Notes under the pieces: model-generated | What the model was told of the DNA's origin: nothing | Databases searched by the model: none | What the model saw: the letters and a program-made list of their open reading frames with translations, nothing else | Assembly (NCBI GenBank): GCA_024688685.1 | Contig: JAILDX010000038.1 | Coordinates: 124,001-188,000 of the forward strand | Source: Saccharofermentans sp. | GTDB taxonomy: Bacteria; Bacillota; Clostridia; Saccharofermentanales; Saccharofermentanaceae | Direction: 5' to 3' | Length of the DNA: 64,000 nucleotides | In this document: in pieces, positions 33,063-42,113 of the stretch | How the letters are laid out: every line of letters starts with the position of its first letter | Numbering within the stretch: position 1 is the stretch's first letter | Made by a program: the position numbers and the translations under genes

Positions 33063-34040
33063 TTACAGCATCTTTTTCTTCTTCATTACGATAATACTGA
33101 TAACGAGACTGATAATAGAAGCTGATGTAAGGATAATGAACGGCACCGGGTTATCTGCAAATCCGGCATCCCATGGCATGGGGCAGTTCTGACCGAAGAA
33201 ACTGCCGATAAGATCAGGGATCGTAAGGCAGATCGTCGCAGCCGCAAGAACCTTCATTATCGAGTTCAAATTATTATCGATTATGGAGCTGTAAACATCC
33301 AGCGTACCGTTTACGATGTTGGCATAAATAGTAGCCATCTCGTGAGCCTGCTTATACTCGATAACAACATCTTCAAGAAGGTCCTCATCCTCATCATAAA
33401 GTTTGACCGTTCTTCCTCTCATCAGCTTCTCGAGCACACCCTCGTTTGATTTGAGGGATGATGTGAAGTAGATCAATGACTTAGCGAGAGCAAGGAGCTT
33501 ATAGAGATCGTTATTGCTGATAGATTTAGCAAGTCCGTTCTCCGCAACTTCCAATGTCTTGTCGATAAAGCGCAAAAGTCTCAGGTAATCCTTAGCAACA
33601 GCATAAAGGATCTGGATCGTAAATCTCGTTCTGAACGGAATATACAGATCTTTGATCCTGTTCTCGATAAACTGATCAAGGATCGAAGTCTTGCGAAGCG
33701 AAACAGTAACGATATGCTTATCAGCCAGGATGATGCCAAGAGGAGCAGTCTCATAACGTGTAATATCGTTCTCTCTTCTTGAATACGGAATGTCAATGAT
33801 AACGAGCACTTGCCCTGTATCGTCATCAAAGTCGATACGAGGTCTCTCCTCTTCATCCAAAGGATATCTCAGGAACTCCTGCGGAATGCCAAGTTCTTTC
33901 TCTACTCTCTCGATCTCAGCTTCAGTCGGTGAATACAGATCGATCCAGCAGTCAGGGACTATCTCCTCGATCTCTTTAGTCTTATAGACAGAGCGGATGC
34001 CGATCTGCTTATATTCATCTGATACATAGATATTAAGCAT
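33063..34040 (-). CDS. CorA-family divalent cation transporter
   Basis: A 325-residue protein with the CorA layout: an acidic cytosolic domain, a long coiled helix (~200-260), and two C-terminal helices (~268-288 and ~303-320) ending in a Lys-rich tail. The pore signature, normally GMN, reads GQN in FFGQNCPMP. Most CorA proteins carry Mg2+ or Co2+; the altered motif may change selectivity or mark a non-canonical subgroup. A minus-strand promoter (TAGAAA/TACAAT, 34074-34102) could start a transcript here. Confidence 0.85.
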   Translation of the reverse strand: MLNIYVSDEYKQIGIRSVYKTKEIEEIVPDCWIDLYSPTEAEIERVEKELGIPQEFLRYPLDEEERPRIDFDDDTGQVLVIIDIPYSRRENDITRYETAPLGIILADKHIVTVSLRKTSILDQFIENRIKDLYIPFRTRFTIQILYAVAKDYLRLLRFIDKTLEVAENGLAKSISNNDLYKLLALAKSLIYFTSSLKSNEGVLEKLMRGRTVKLYDEDEDLLEDVVIEYKQAHEMATIYANIVNGTLDVYSSIIDNNLNSIMKVLAAATICLTIPDLIGSFFGQNCPMPWDAGFADNPVPFIILTSASIISLVISIIVMKKKKML

Positions 34041-34110
34041 TACAACCTCCGCACATAATTAGACATCTTACGAATTGTAACACTTTTTAAGGGCATTTTC
34101 TACCCGTCTG

Positions 34111-34611
34111 TCAGTTAACTCCGGTGGACCCGAATCCGCCTCCCCTGTTCTCTCCGATATCAGCAACGGAATCGACGATCACGGGATCACAATACTCAAC
34201 TTTTGCTATGACCATCTGAGCAATACGGTCGCCTTTGCAGATCTTATAAGTACCGTGCAGACAGCCTTTGTTATTGAGAGTAAACGGCTCAATGCCGGAA
34301 TCATCCCTGACAGAAGCGTTATACATGATGACATTAACTTCATCGCGGTAACCGCAGTCGATCGTTCCCGGTGCATTGGGTATCCTTAAAGGGGTCTTAT
34401 ATGATATACCGCTTCTCGGTCTTATCTGAACCTCATAACCGTACGGAATCGCCATCTTAAGACCTGTCGGAATAAGCTTTGATTCTCCGGGATTAATGAT
34501 CACATCACAGGCTGCATATATATCCATACCTGCATCACCATCATTGGCATACTTCGGTATGACAGCCTCTTCCCTGCACTTCTCGATCATCAGCTTTATC
34601 CTGTCAGCCAT
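34111..34611 (-). CDS. dut: dUTP diphosphatase
   Basis: A 166-residue trimeric dUTPase that splits dUTP to dUMP and PPi, keeping uracil out of DNA and feeding dTMP synthesis. All five motifs are visible in order: DAGMDIYA, RPRSGIS, GTIDCGYRDEV, GDRIAQMV and the C-terminal RGGGFGSTG. There is an insertion between motifs 3 and 4 relative to the E. coli enzyme. GAGAGGA lies before the ATG. Confidence 0.96.
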   Translation of the reverse strand: MADRIKLMIEKCREEAVIPKYANDGDAGMDIYAACDVIINPGESKLIPTGLKMAIPYGYEVQIRPRSGISYKTPLRIPNAPGTIDCGYRDEVNVIMYNASVRDDSGIEPFTLNNKGCLHGTYKICKGDRIAQMVIAKVEYCDPVIVDSVADIGENRGGGFGSTGVN

Positions 34612-34620
34612 AATATCCTC

Positions 34621-36930
34621 TCATACAAATGTCTTGTTTACGATAACGTCAAAGCCGGTTCCGGCAATCTCCCTTGCTGCATCTTCAGAAAACAGGGTCT
34701 TCGCAGCACCATATATTGCGGAAGAACAGTCAAGAGATCTCGGAACGATCCTGACCTTTCCCTCAAGATTGCGGCCTGTCATCTCGAAATCCTTCTTCTC
34801 GAAACATTTTCCACACCTTACCTTATTTCCTCCAACGGGGCAGTGATCGGTCTGCATCCAGCATATGTCACCTTCTGTATGAAGTATTATCTTCTTTCCG
34901 CCGGAAGAAGATAATATCTCTCTTATCTCCCCCTCAGTCAGTTCATGCGAAAATGAAACAGCATCACATCTCTGACCAGCAAAAACAAACGACCCTGTAT
35001 TATGCACATTCGCACCTGAGGAAAGATAATGCTCCAGACCTGCATCATCTAATATCTCATTGCCCTTCTGGATCCTGCTGTCCATATATGCCGTCAGCCT
35101 CTCTCCAAGCGTATCAGCAAGCTTCGGAACGACATCTCTTATCAGGTCCTCCAGTTTATCGTGATACATATCGGGCAGAAGAATACAAAGCTCTGCATCA
35201 TAATCCTTTATCATAGAGATTATCCTGTCTCTTACACCCTTGATACCCAGTTCATAAATGCTGAAGGCATATATATCTGCGCCTCTCTGCACTTTGCTGA
35301 TGTCATCTTTTACGTACGGATATGTATACATCGTCTTAAATGATCCCGTACCTGTTATCTCGGGAACAGACGGAGAACAGAACTCTTCGATAACTGCTCT
35401 CGAATAATTATCATCAATCTCCATGATGAGATTATCAAGAACGCCCCGCCTCAGTTCGTTTATCGCGCTTACAGGGCAGTTAATCTGTTCTGCTCCTGTG
35501 AAATATACTTCACTTACTCTGAACGGAGTATCGCCGGCCTTTTTCAGCTGTGAGGTGATCCTGTCACTTGTCAGATACGCACCGTTATAATCACTGTCCA
35601 GATCGATCTCATATTCGGCATATGTATTTGAATTGATGCCGTCATTTATGCAGGCATTGCACAGAATAGAATCATCTTTAACATCTACTGACAATGTGAT
35701 CTCAGTCTTTCTCAGATCACTGCGGCCGATCACAGTCTTATGACCCATAAGATAAACATTCATGCCGATCTCAAGCTTCTCTATCATATCGGGATGAAGT
35801 CCTTTTACAGCAAGGCTTCTTGGCATCTCATGAACCTTTCCTACAGGGAAAGAACAGATCTCCTTATCTCCCTTTCTTACTGAGATATAGTCGCCTTTGT
35901 CAGGAACATAATTTGACGGATCATATGAGAATATAACTGTTCCCTTCTTTGCATCCGTACCCGTGATCTTTCCGTATCTGAGGCCAAACTTACCGGGGAA
36001 ATTGCCGGAAAGGAAACCGTCATTCTTCTTTCCGGAAAGGAACTGTGTCGTGTAATCTCCGCCTCTGTTGAAATTGAGCAGAAGATCATTCTTAACACTC
36101 TTTACGAACTCATCATCAAGTGTACCGTCATAATAAGCATCTATAAGCTTTCTGTAGCTTCTTACGGCTGACATGACATAATTCCTGTCACGCATCCTTC
36201 CCTCTATCTTGAGTGATGCAACACCGCTTTCAATGAGTCCGGATATGTACGAAGAAACATCCCTGTCCTTGGGTGATAATAATCTTCCTGAACCGATGAC
36301 CCCGTCAGATGAAGAGATCTCATACTCTTCCCTGCAAGGCTGTGCGCAAAGACCGCGGTTACCACTCCTCGTTCCGCTTCTGTTCATTGAAGAAAACAGG
36401 CAGAGTCCGGAATAGCAGACGCAGACAGCGCCGTGAGCAAATACCTCAGTCTCCATCTTATATCTGGCGGCAGTCTTTGACCTTTTTGCTATTTCCTGAA
36501 GAGAGAGTTCACGGGGCAATACAACACGCGTAAAACCAAGCTCAGACAACGACTTAAGATCTCCTTCGGAAAACACGTTCATCTGTGTGCTGCAATGCAG
36601 TGGGATCATCGGATATCTTTTCTTTATCTCAAGAGCAAGGCCGATGTCCTGAACAAGTATTCCGTCGCATCCGGCTTCATAAGCATTGAGTGCCGTCGCA
36701 ACACCGTCATCGATCTCTGAATCATTGAGCAGCGTATTGAGAGTAAGGTATATCCTGGAAGACCTGTGATGGCAATATCTTGCGCCTTCTTCAAACTCTT
36801 CAAGCGTAAGATTAGTTGCGTTGATCCTTGCATTAAATGCGGAAAGCCCGCAGTAAACAGCGTCAGCACCTGAATCTACTGCCGCCTTCAATATCTCAAG
36901 ATTACCTGCGGGAGCTAAAAGCTCAATCAT
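34621..36930 (-). CDS. Peptidase U32 family protein (RNA hydroxylation type)
   Basis: A 769-residue U32 protein. The first ~330 residues are the U32 core with the family signature EVFAHGAVCVCYSGLCLFSS and the cysteine cluster GLCAQPC that can bind an iron-sulfur centre; the rest matches the DUF3656-type C-terminal extension, ending with another Cys group (CPVGGNKVRCGKC). Members such as RlhA and TrhP are known to be needed for hydroxylation of 23S rRNA C2501 or tRNA U34; the peptidase label is historical. The start overlaps the end of zapA by eight bases. Confidence 0.88.
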   Translation of the reverse strand: MIELLAPAGNLEILKAAVDSGADAVYCGLSAFNARINATNLTLEEFEEGARYCHHRSSRIYLTLNTLLNDSEIDDGVATALNAYEAGCDGILVQDIGLALEIKKRYPMIPLHCSTQMNVFSEGDLKSLSELGFTRVVLPRELSLQEIAKRSKTAARYKMETEVFAHGAVCVCYSGLCLFSSMNRSGTRSGNRGLCAQPCREEYEISSSDGVIGSGRLLSPKDRDVSSYISGLIESGVASLKIEGRMRDRNYVMSAVRSYRKLIDAYYDGTLDDEFVKSVKNDLLLNFNRGGDYTTQFLSGKKNDGFLSGNFPGKFGLRYGKITGTDAKKGTVIFSYDPSNYVPDKGDYISVRKGDKEICSFPVGKVHEMPRSLAVKGLHPDMIEKLEIGMNVYLMGHKTVIGRSDLRKTEITLSVDVKDDSILCNACINDGINSNTYAEYEIDLDSDYNGAYLTSDRITSQLKKAGDTPFRVSEVYFTGAEQINCPVSAINELRRGVLDNLIMEIDDNYSRAVIEEFCSPSVPEITGTGSFKTMYTYPYVKDDISKVQRGADIYAFSIYELGIKGVRDRIISMIKDYDAELCILLPDMYHDKLEDLIRDVVPKLADTLGERLTAYMDSRIQKGNEILDDAGLEHYLSSGANVHNTGSFVFAGQRCDAVSFSHELTEGEIREILSSSGGKKIILHTEGDICWMQTDHCPVGGNKVRCGKCFEKKDFEMTGRNLEGKVRIVPRSLDCSSAIYGAAKTLFSEDAAREIAGTGFDVIVNKTFV

Positions 36931-37471
36931 TTATGTCACCGTCGGCACTAAGGCTCAGCTTCTCAATGGGAGTAGGCTCCGGTCTTGTCTTCTCTTCGTT
37001 GATCATATCCTTCTGCTTATAGAACATTACCTCAGTCCTGAGATTATTGTTCTCTTCCTTGAGAGAAATATACCTGTCACAGCATTCGATAAGAGAAAGG
37101 ATCGCTGTCTTGTTAGTAGCAATGTAAGGATTATTCTCTTTTGTCTCTCTATATATCTCATCAGCCATTGCCGCGATCTTACGGATCCTCGTCTCGCTGA
37201 TATCCTCATTACAACCGAGAAGATATGTATTATCACCGATAGTGACCGAAACTCTCTTGGACATGGGATCAGGCGTCTCTTCCTTCTCTTCCTTCTTTGC
37301 GAGCCTTTCACTGATGGAAAGGGGCTTCACCGGTTCAGTAACCTCTTTTGTCAGAAGATCACCCTTATATCTCTGTTCATAAGTAACCATGGGAGACATA
37401 GACTTATCTTTCTTTTTCTTAAGATTGTTTTCAGAATACTTTCCAAGAATGCTGTTGTTTGTTCTCTTCAT
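36923..37471 (-). CDS. zapA: Cell division protein ZapA with N-terminal extension
   Basis: A 182-residue protein. Residues ~73-180 match ZapA: a beta-rich head (RVSVTIGDNTYLLGCNED) and a coiled-coil tail (~130-165). ZapA bundles FtsZ filaments at the division ring. The ~70-residue N-terminal extension is Lys-rich and low in complexity, absent from standard ZapA (about 85-110 residues); its role is unknown. GAGGG precedes the ATG at 37471. It is followed by the U32 gene, an association often seen in Clostridia. Confidence 0.82.
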   Translation of the reverse strand: MKRTNNSILGKYSENNLKKKKDKSMSPMVTYEQRYKGDLLTKEVTEPVKPLSISERLAKKEEKEETPDPMSKRVSVTIGDNTYLLGCNEDISETRIRKIAAMADEIYRETKENNPYIATNKTAILSLIECCDRYISLKEENNNLRTEVMFYKQKDMINEEKTRPEPTPIEKLSLSADGDIND

Positions 37472-37492
37472 AATGCCCTCACGATAATTAAC

Positions 37493-38287
37493 TTATAAGA
37501 TTATATCACGATAAATCATTAATATATCAAAAGGAGTGATTTCCTCTGCCCGTGTATCAGGTCCATAACCGTGTTTATCAAGGATATTCACAGCAGTCTC
37601 CTTATCCGAATCAATATTATTTACAAGTTTTTTTCTTCTGTTGCCGAAAGCCTTATCAAGAAACGATGTGAAATCCTTATCCACATTATCTTTTATTCCG
37701 CCTGTCAGCGTTATTACGGAAGATACAGTCTTCGGAGCAGGATAGAACAAATTCCCTGGGAGATCAAAACAGACATCGATATCACCATACAATGCACAAA
37801 GGATCGCAAGAGGGCCATACTGCTTTGTGCAGGGCTTTGCAAGTATGCGGTTCAATGCTTCCTTCTCGACCATAAGAACGAGCTTATCTGATGCTTTCAG
37901 TTCGGTCAGGAGTTTCTTCATTATCGGCGTCATAACATAATAAGGAATATTGCTTACCGCATTCACATAAACAGATGCATCATACTGTTCAGGCTTAAGC
38001 TTTGTGTAATCATTCGGGAAAACTCTGCAACTGTAGTGATCATCAATATACTCAGCGAGTCTCTTGTCGATCTCCACACATGTAAGGTCGGCACCTTTTG
38101 ATACAAGGAGAGACGTGAGGCTTCCTAATCCGGGGCCTATCTCAAGGACTCTGTCGCCTTTCTTAAAATCGCAAAGGCCAACGATTCGATCACACATCTC
38201 CTCATCACAAAGAAAGTTCTGCCCGAACTTTTGCTCGGGCAGAAAACCAATCTCTTCTGTTGATCTTATAATGTCACTTCTGTTCAT
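37493..38287 (-). CDS. rsmA: 16S rRNA dimethyladenosine transferase
   Basis: A 264-residue SAM-dependent methyltransferase (KsgA) that dimethylates two adjacent adenosines in the 3' hairpin of 16S rRNA during late 30S assembly. FGQNFLCD at the N-terminus, the SAM site VLEIGPGLGSLT and the catalytic NIPYYVMTP are intact. The start codon overlaps the purL stop by one base (TAATG), indicating termination-reinitiation. Confidence 0.96.
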   Translation of the reverse strand: MNRSDIIRSTEEIGFLPEQKFGQNFLCDEEMCDRIVGLCDFKKGDRVLEIGPGLGSLTSLLVSKGADLTCVEIDKRLAEYIDDHYSCRVFPNDYTKLKPEQYDASVYVNAVSNIPYYVMTPIMKKLLTELKASDKLVLMVEKEALNRILAKPCTKQYGPLAILCALYGDIDVCFDLPGNLFYPAPKTVSSVITLTGGIKDNVDKDFTSFLDKAFGNRRKKLVNNIDSDKETAVNILDKHGYGPDTRAEEITPFDILMIYRDIIL

Positions 38288-41200
38288 TATTTGAAGTATG
38301 CAATGCCGGACTCGAAGATCTTCTGATCCTTGTAGCCGGAGATATTTTTAGTAAGATCAGGCTCATAACGCTCTGAATGACCCATCTTACCGAAGATACG
38401 TCCGTCAGGAGACAGGATACCTTCAATAGCGCAGATGGAGCCATTAGGGTTGAAATCAGTAGAAGCAGCAAGGTTGTCGTTAATATCAACATAGCATGTT
38501 GCGATCTGACCGTTTGACTCGAGTTTTCTGACAAGCTCCTCACTTGCGGCAAAACGCCCTTCACCGTGTGAGATCGGGATATTATAAACATCTCCGACAT
38601 TTACCATTGAAAGCCACGGGCTGTTATTGGACATGATCTTTGTCCTTACATAAGAGTTCTGGTGACGTCCGATATTGTTGAATGTGAGTGTCGGGCTCTC
38701 TGCAGTAAGCTCTCTGATATCTCCGTAAGGCAGAAGTCCGAGCTTTACAAGCGACTGGAATCCGTTACAGATACCAAGCATAAGACCATCTCTGTTGAAG
38801 AGAAGATCTCTGACGCTGTCAGTTATATAACTGCTCCTGAATGCCGCAGCAAAGAACTTCCCCGATCCTTCAGGCTCATCACCTGCGGAGAAGCCTCCGG
38901 GAAGCATTACGATGTTAGCCTGTGATATCTTTCCTGCCAGTGTCTTCAAAGACTCTGTAATCTCCTCTGAAGACTTATTGCGGATAACAAACACATCAGC
39001 TTCTGCTCCGGCTCTCTCAAAGGCTCTTGCGGAATCGAGCTCGCAGTTCGTACCCGGGAATACAGGGATAACGACCCTTGGCTTTGCTCCCTTAAGAACA
39101 GAAGGTGCAGCCTTAAAAGTCTTTTCGGTTGTGAAAGGCTTGATATCATTAACAACAGCAGGCGCAGCCTTTGTTGCAAAGATTGGCTCAAGCTTTCCTT
39201 CACATGCTTCAAGAGCATCCTGAACGGAGATCCCGGAACCTGAATATGTGAACCTGCCCGATCCGTTAGTTGAACCGATATACTTACCGCCTGCCATCTC
39301 AACCTTATCGACAGCATTAGAGTCATTTGGAATAGCAACAATGATCGCACCCATCGTTCTGGAGAACAGCTGATCCATAGGGATCTTGTCGGAGAAATCA
39401 AATCCGAGACCGTTACCGAAACACATGGAAGCAACACGGGATGCGACACCTGATGCTCTTACGACACCGGCATTCTGAACCTGTCCCCTTGCCTGGAGTT
39501 CTTTGACAGCCTTAAATACGCGGAGAACATGATCTTTCTTATAGAATCCCTTACCGTTCCTTGCACACTTCAGGAGATAGAGTCTCTGTCCTTCAGAAGT
39601 AAGAACGGATGAAATGAGCTTATCTGTTGTTGTCATTCCGACAGCAAACGAAACTAGCGTCGGAGGAACGTGGATATCGTTAAACGAACCGCTCATCGAA
39701 TCTTTGCCACCGATAGATCCTGTGCCGAAATCAAGCTGTGCCTGATAAGCACCAAGAAGCGCAGAAAGAGGCTTGCCCCAGCTCTTTTCTGATCCCATTC
39801 TCTCAAAATACTCCTGGAACGTAAGTCTTGCCTTCGCAGGATCCGCACCCAAGGCAAGGAGCTTCAGCAAACTCTCGACAACAGCGTGATAAGAACCTGC
39901 ATATGTATTCCATTCTGTGAAATAAGGATCAAAACCATATGTCATAACTGAGCAGTCAGACGTTACACCCTTCTCCATCGGGATCTTTGCAGCCATACCG
40001 TCTTCAGGAGAGTTCTGGAACTTACCGCCATAAGGCATAAGAGCTGTAGCAGCACCGATAGATGAGTCAAATCTCTGAGTAAGGCCCTTACGCGAACAGC
40101 CGTCAAGGCTGGACAAAGCACCCTTCAATGATGATGCAAAGTCACCTTCGATGTAGGAATCAATTGTCTTGTCGATATATACATTCTCCATGTCAGGAGC
40201 TGCAACGACTGCTTTTGCGTACTGCTTGGCACCGTTTGTATCAATAAAGCTTCTGGGAAGATCAACAATGGTATTGCCGTTCCAGATCATCTTCATAACA
40301 GGCTCTTCAGTAACGCGTGCAACAACAGTTGCTTCAAGATTCTCTCTGTCAGCCGCAGCCATGAACTTATCAAGGTCTGCAGGACGGATAACTACAGCCA
40401 TTCTCTCCTGTGATTCGGAGATAGCTATCTCTGTTCCGTCAAGACCTTCATACTTCTTGGGGACCTTATCAAGATCGATCTGAAGACCTGCAGCAAGTTC
40501 ACCGATAGCAACCGAAACACCGCCTGCACCAAAGTCGTTGCATCTGATTATAAGCTTTGTAACCTCAGGATCTCTGAAGAGTCTCTGAAGCTTGCGTTCT
40601 GTCGGAGGATTACCCTTCTGTACTTCAGAACCGCAAGTAAGAACGGACTTTGTATCATGTGCCTTGGATGAACCGGTAGCACCGCCGATACCGTCTCTGC
40701 CTGTTCTTCCGCCGAGGAGTACGACGATATCTCCGTCAGAAGGTCTTTCTCTTACGATATTGCCTGCGGGAGCTGCAGCGATTACGGCACCGATCTCCAT
40801 TCTCTTGGCAACATAACCGGGATGATAGATCTCATCAACCTGACCTGTTGCAAGACCGATCTGGTTACCATAGGAAGAATAACCTGCAGCTGCAGTCCTT
40901 ACTATCTTCTTCTGTGAAAGCTTGCCCTCAAGAGTCATGGATACGGGAACCGTAGGATCGCCTGCTCCTGTAACACGCATAGCCTGATAAACATATGATC
41001 TTCCTGAGAGCGGATCTCTTATGGCACCGCCAAGACATGTTGCAGCGCCGCCGAAAGGCTCGATCTCTGTAGGATGGTTATGTGTCTCATTCTTGAACAT
41101 GAGTATGTAATCCTGATCTTCGCCGTTGACCTTTATCTTGATCTTAATGGAACATGCATTGATCTCTTCTGATTCATCGAGATCTGCGAGCATTCCGTCC

Positions 41201-42063
41201 TTCTTGAGTTTCTTAACCGCAAGTGTTGCAATATCCATCAGACAGATATGCTTCTCATCAAGTCTGCCCTTATACAGTTCTTCCCTGTTTGCAAGGTAAT
41301 CTGCATATGTCTTCTTAACCTCTTCCGTAAGTTCATCATCACCCTCGAAAGTGATATCCGTAAGCTCAGTAAGGAATGTCGTATGACGGCAGTGGTCAGA
41401 CCAGTAAGTATCAAGAACCCTGATCTCAGTAATAGTAGGATTCCTCTTCTGTGACTTAAAGAAATCCTGTGTGAACTTAAGGTCTGCATCGCTCATCGCA
41501 AGGCCTAAAGAACTTCTCATTGATGAGAGCTGCTCATCAGAAAGCTCTGTAAAGCCGTCAAGAGTCTCTACAGCCGTCGGGACGTCAAACTTATCAACGA
41601 GTGTATCAGGCTTCTCAGGAGCTGCCTCACGGCATTCTACGGGGTTGATGAGATATTTCCTTATTCTGTCCTTATCACCGTCGGTAAGAGATCCGTAGAA
41701 ACATACGAGTTTTGCCGATCTTACGTTAGGTCTGTCCTTCTGTGTAAGAAACTGAACACACTGAGCAGCTGAATCAGCACGCTGGTCATACTGACCGGGG
41801 AGTGCCTCTATGCGCAGAGCAAAACAGCAGTCCTTAAGATCTGCTTCCTCATCGTAAACATCATCAACCGGAGGTTCGGAGAAAACAACTGTCTTAGCAG
41901 CCTCGTACTCTTCATCCGTGATGCCTTCAACATCATACTGATTGATGACTCTGACATCTGTTATAGTCCTGATATCAAGATCGGCCATAACGTCATGCTT
42001 GATCTGAGCAGCCTCAACAGCAAACTCTTTCTTCTTTTCCGACAGGATCCTTCTTACTGACAT
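38287..42063 (-). CDS. purL: Phosphoribosylformylglycinamidine synthase, single-chain
   Basis: A 1258-residue enzyme for the fourth step of purine synthesis, with all parts in one chain: N-terminal substrate domain (~1-160), duplicated ATP-grasp-like AIR-synthetase halves (KNETHNHPTEIEPFGGAAT; GGKDSMSGS), and a C-terminal class I glutaminase (~1000-1258) with the catalytic Cys in GICNGFQ and HGEGR near the end. In Bacillus these are separate PurL, PurQ and PurS; the large form is otherwise typical of Proteobacteria and some Clostridia. No other pur genes are adjacent. Confidence 0.97.
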   Translation of the reverse strand: MSVRRILSEKKKEFAVEAAQIKHDVMADLDIRTITDVRVINQYDVEGITDEEYEAAKTVVFSEPPVDDVYDEEADLKDCCFALRIEALPGQYDQRADSAAQCVQFLTQKDRPNVRSAKLVCFYGSLTDGDKDRIRKYLINPVECREAAPEKPDTLVDKFDVPTAVETLDGFTELSDEQLSSMRSSLGLAMSDADLKFTQDFFKSQKRNPTITEIRVLDTYWSDHCRHTTFLTELTDITFEGDDELTEEVKKTYADYLANREELYKGRLDEKHICLMDIATLAVKKLKKDGMLADLDESEEINACSIKIKIKVNGEDQDYILMFKNETHNHPTEIEPFGGAATCLGGAIRDPLSGRSYVYQAMRVTGAGDPTVPVSMTLEGKLSQKKIVRTAAAGYSSYGNQIGLATGQVDEIYHPGYVAKRMEIGAVIAAAPAGNIVRERPSDGDIVVLLGGRTGRDGIGGATGSSKAHDTKSVLTCGSEVQKGNPPTERKLQRLFRDPEVTKLIIRCNDFGAGGVSVAIGELAAGLQIDLDKVPKKYEGLDGTEIAISESQERMAVVIRPADLDKFMAAADRENLEATVVARVTEEPVMKMIWNGNTIVDLPRSFIDTNGAKQYAKAVVAAPDMENVYIDKTIDSYIEGDFASSLKGALSSLDGCSRKGLTQRFDSSIGAATALMPYGGKFQNSPEDGMAAKIPMEKGVTSDCSVMTYGFDPYFTEWNTYAGSYHAVVESLLKLLALGADPAKARLTFQEYFERMGSEKSWGKPLSALLGAYQAQLDFGTGSIGGKDSMSGSFNDIHVPPTLVSFAVGMTTTDKLISSVLTSEGQRLYLLKCARNGKGFYKKDHVLRVFKAVKELQARGQVQNAGVVRASGVASRVASMCFGNGLGFDFSDKIPMDQLFSRTMGAIIVAIPNDSNAVDKVEMAGGKYIGSTNGSGRFTYSGSGISVQDALEACEGKLEPIFATKAAPAVVNDIKPFTTEKTFKAAPSVLKGAKPRVVIPVFPGTNCELDSARAFERAGAEADVFVIRNKSSEEITESLKTLAGKISQANIVMLPGGFSAGDEPEGSGKFFAAAFRSSYITDSVRDLLFNRDGLMLGICNGFQSLVKLGLLPYGDIRELTAESPTLTFNNIGRHQNSYVRTKIMSNNSPWLSMVNVGDVYNIPISHGEGRFAASEELVRKLESNGQIATCYVDINDNLAASTDFNPNGSICAIEGILSPDGRIFGKMGHSERYEPDLTKNISGYKDQKIFESGIAYFK

Positions 42064-42113
42064 AAATGATCTCCCAAAATGAAATAATACAGATTAAATT
42101 ATACCTTATATGC

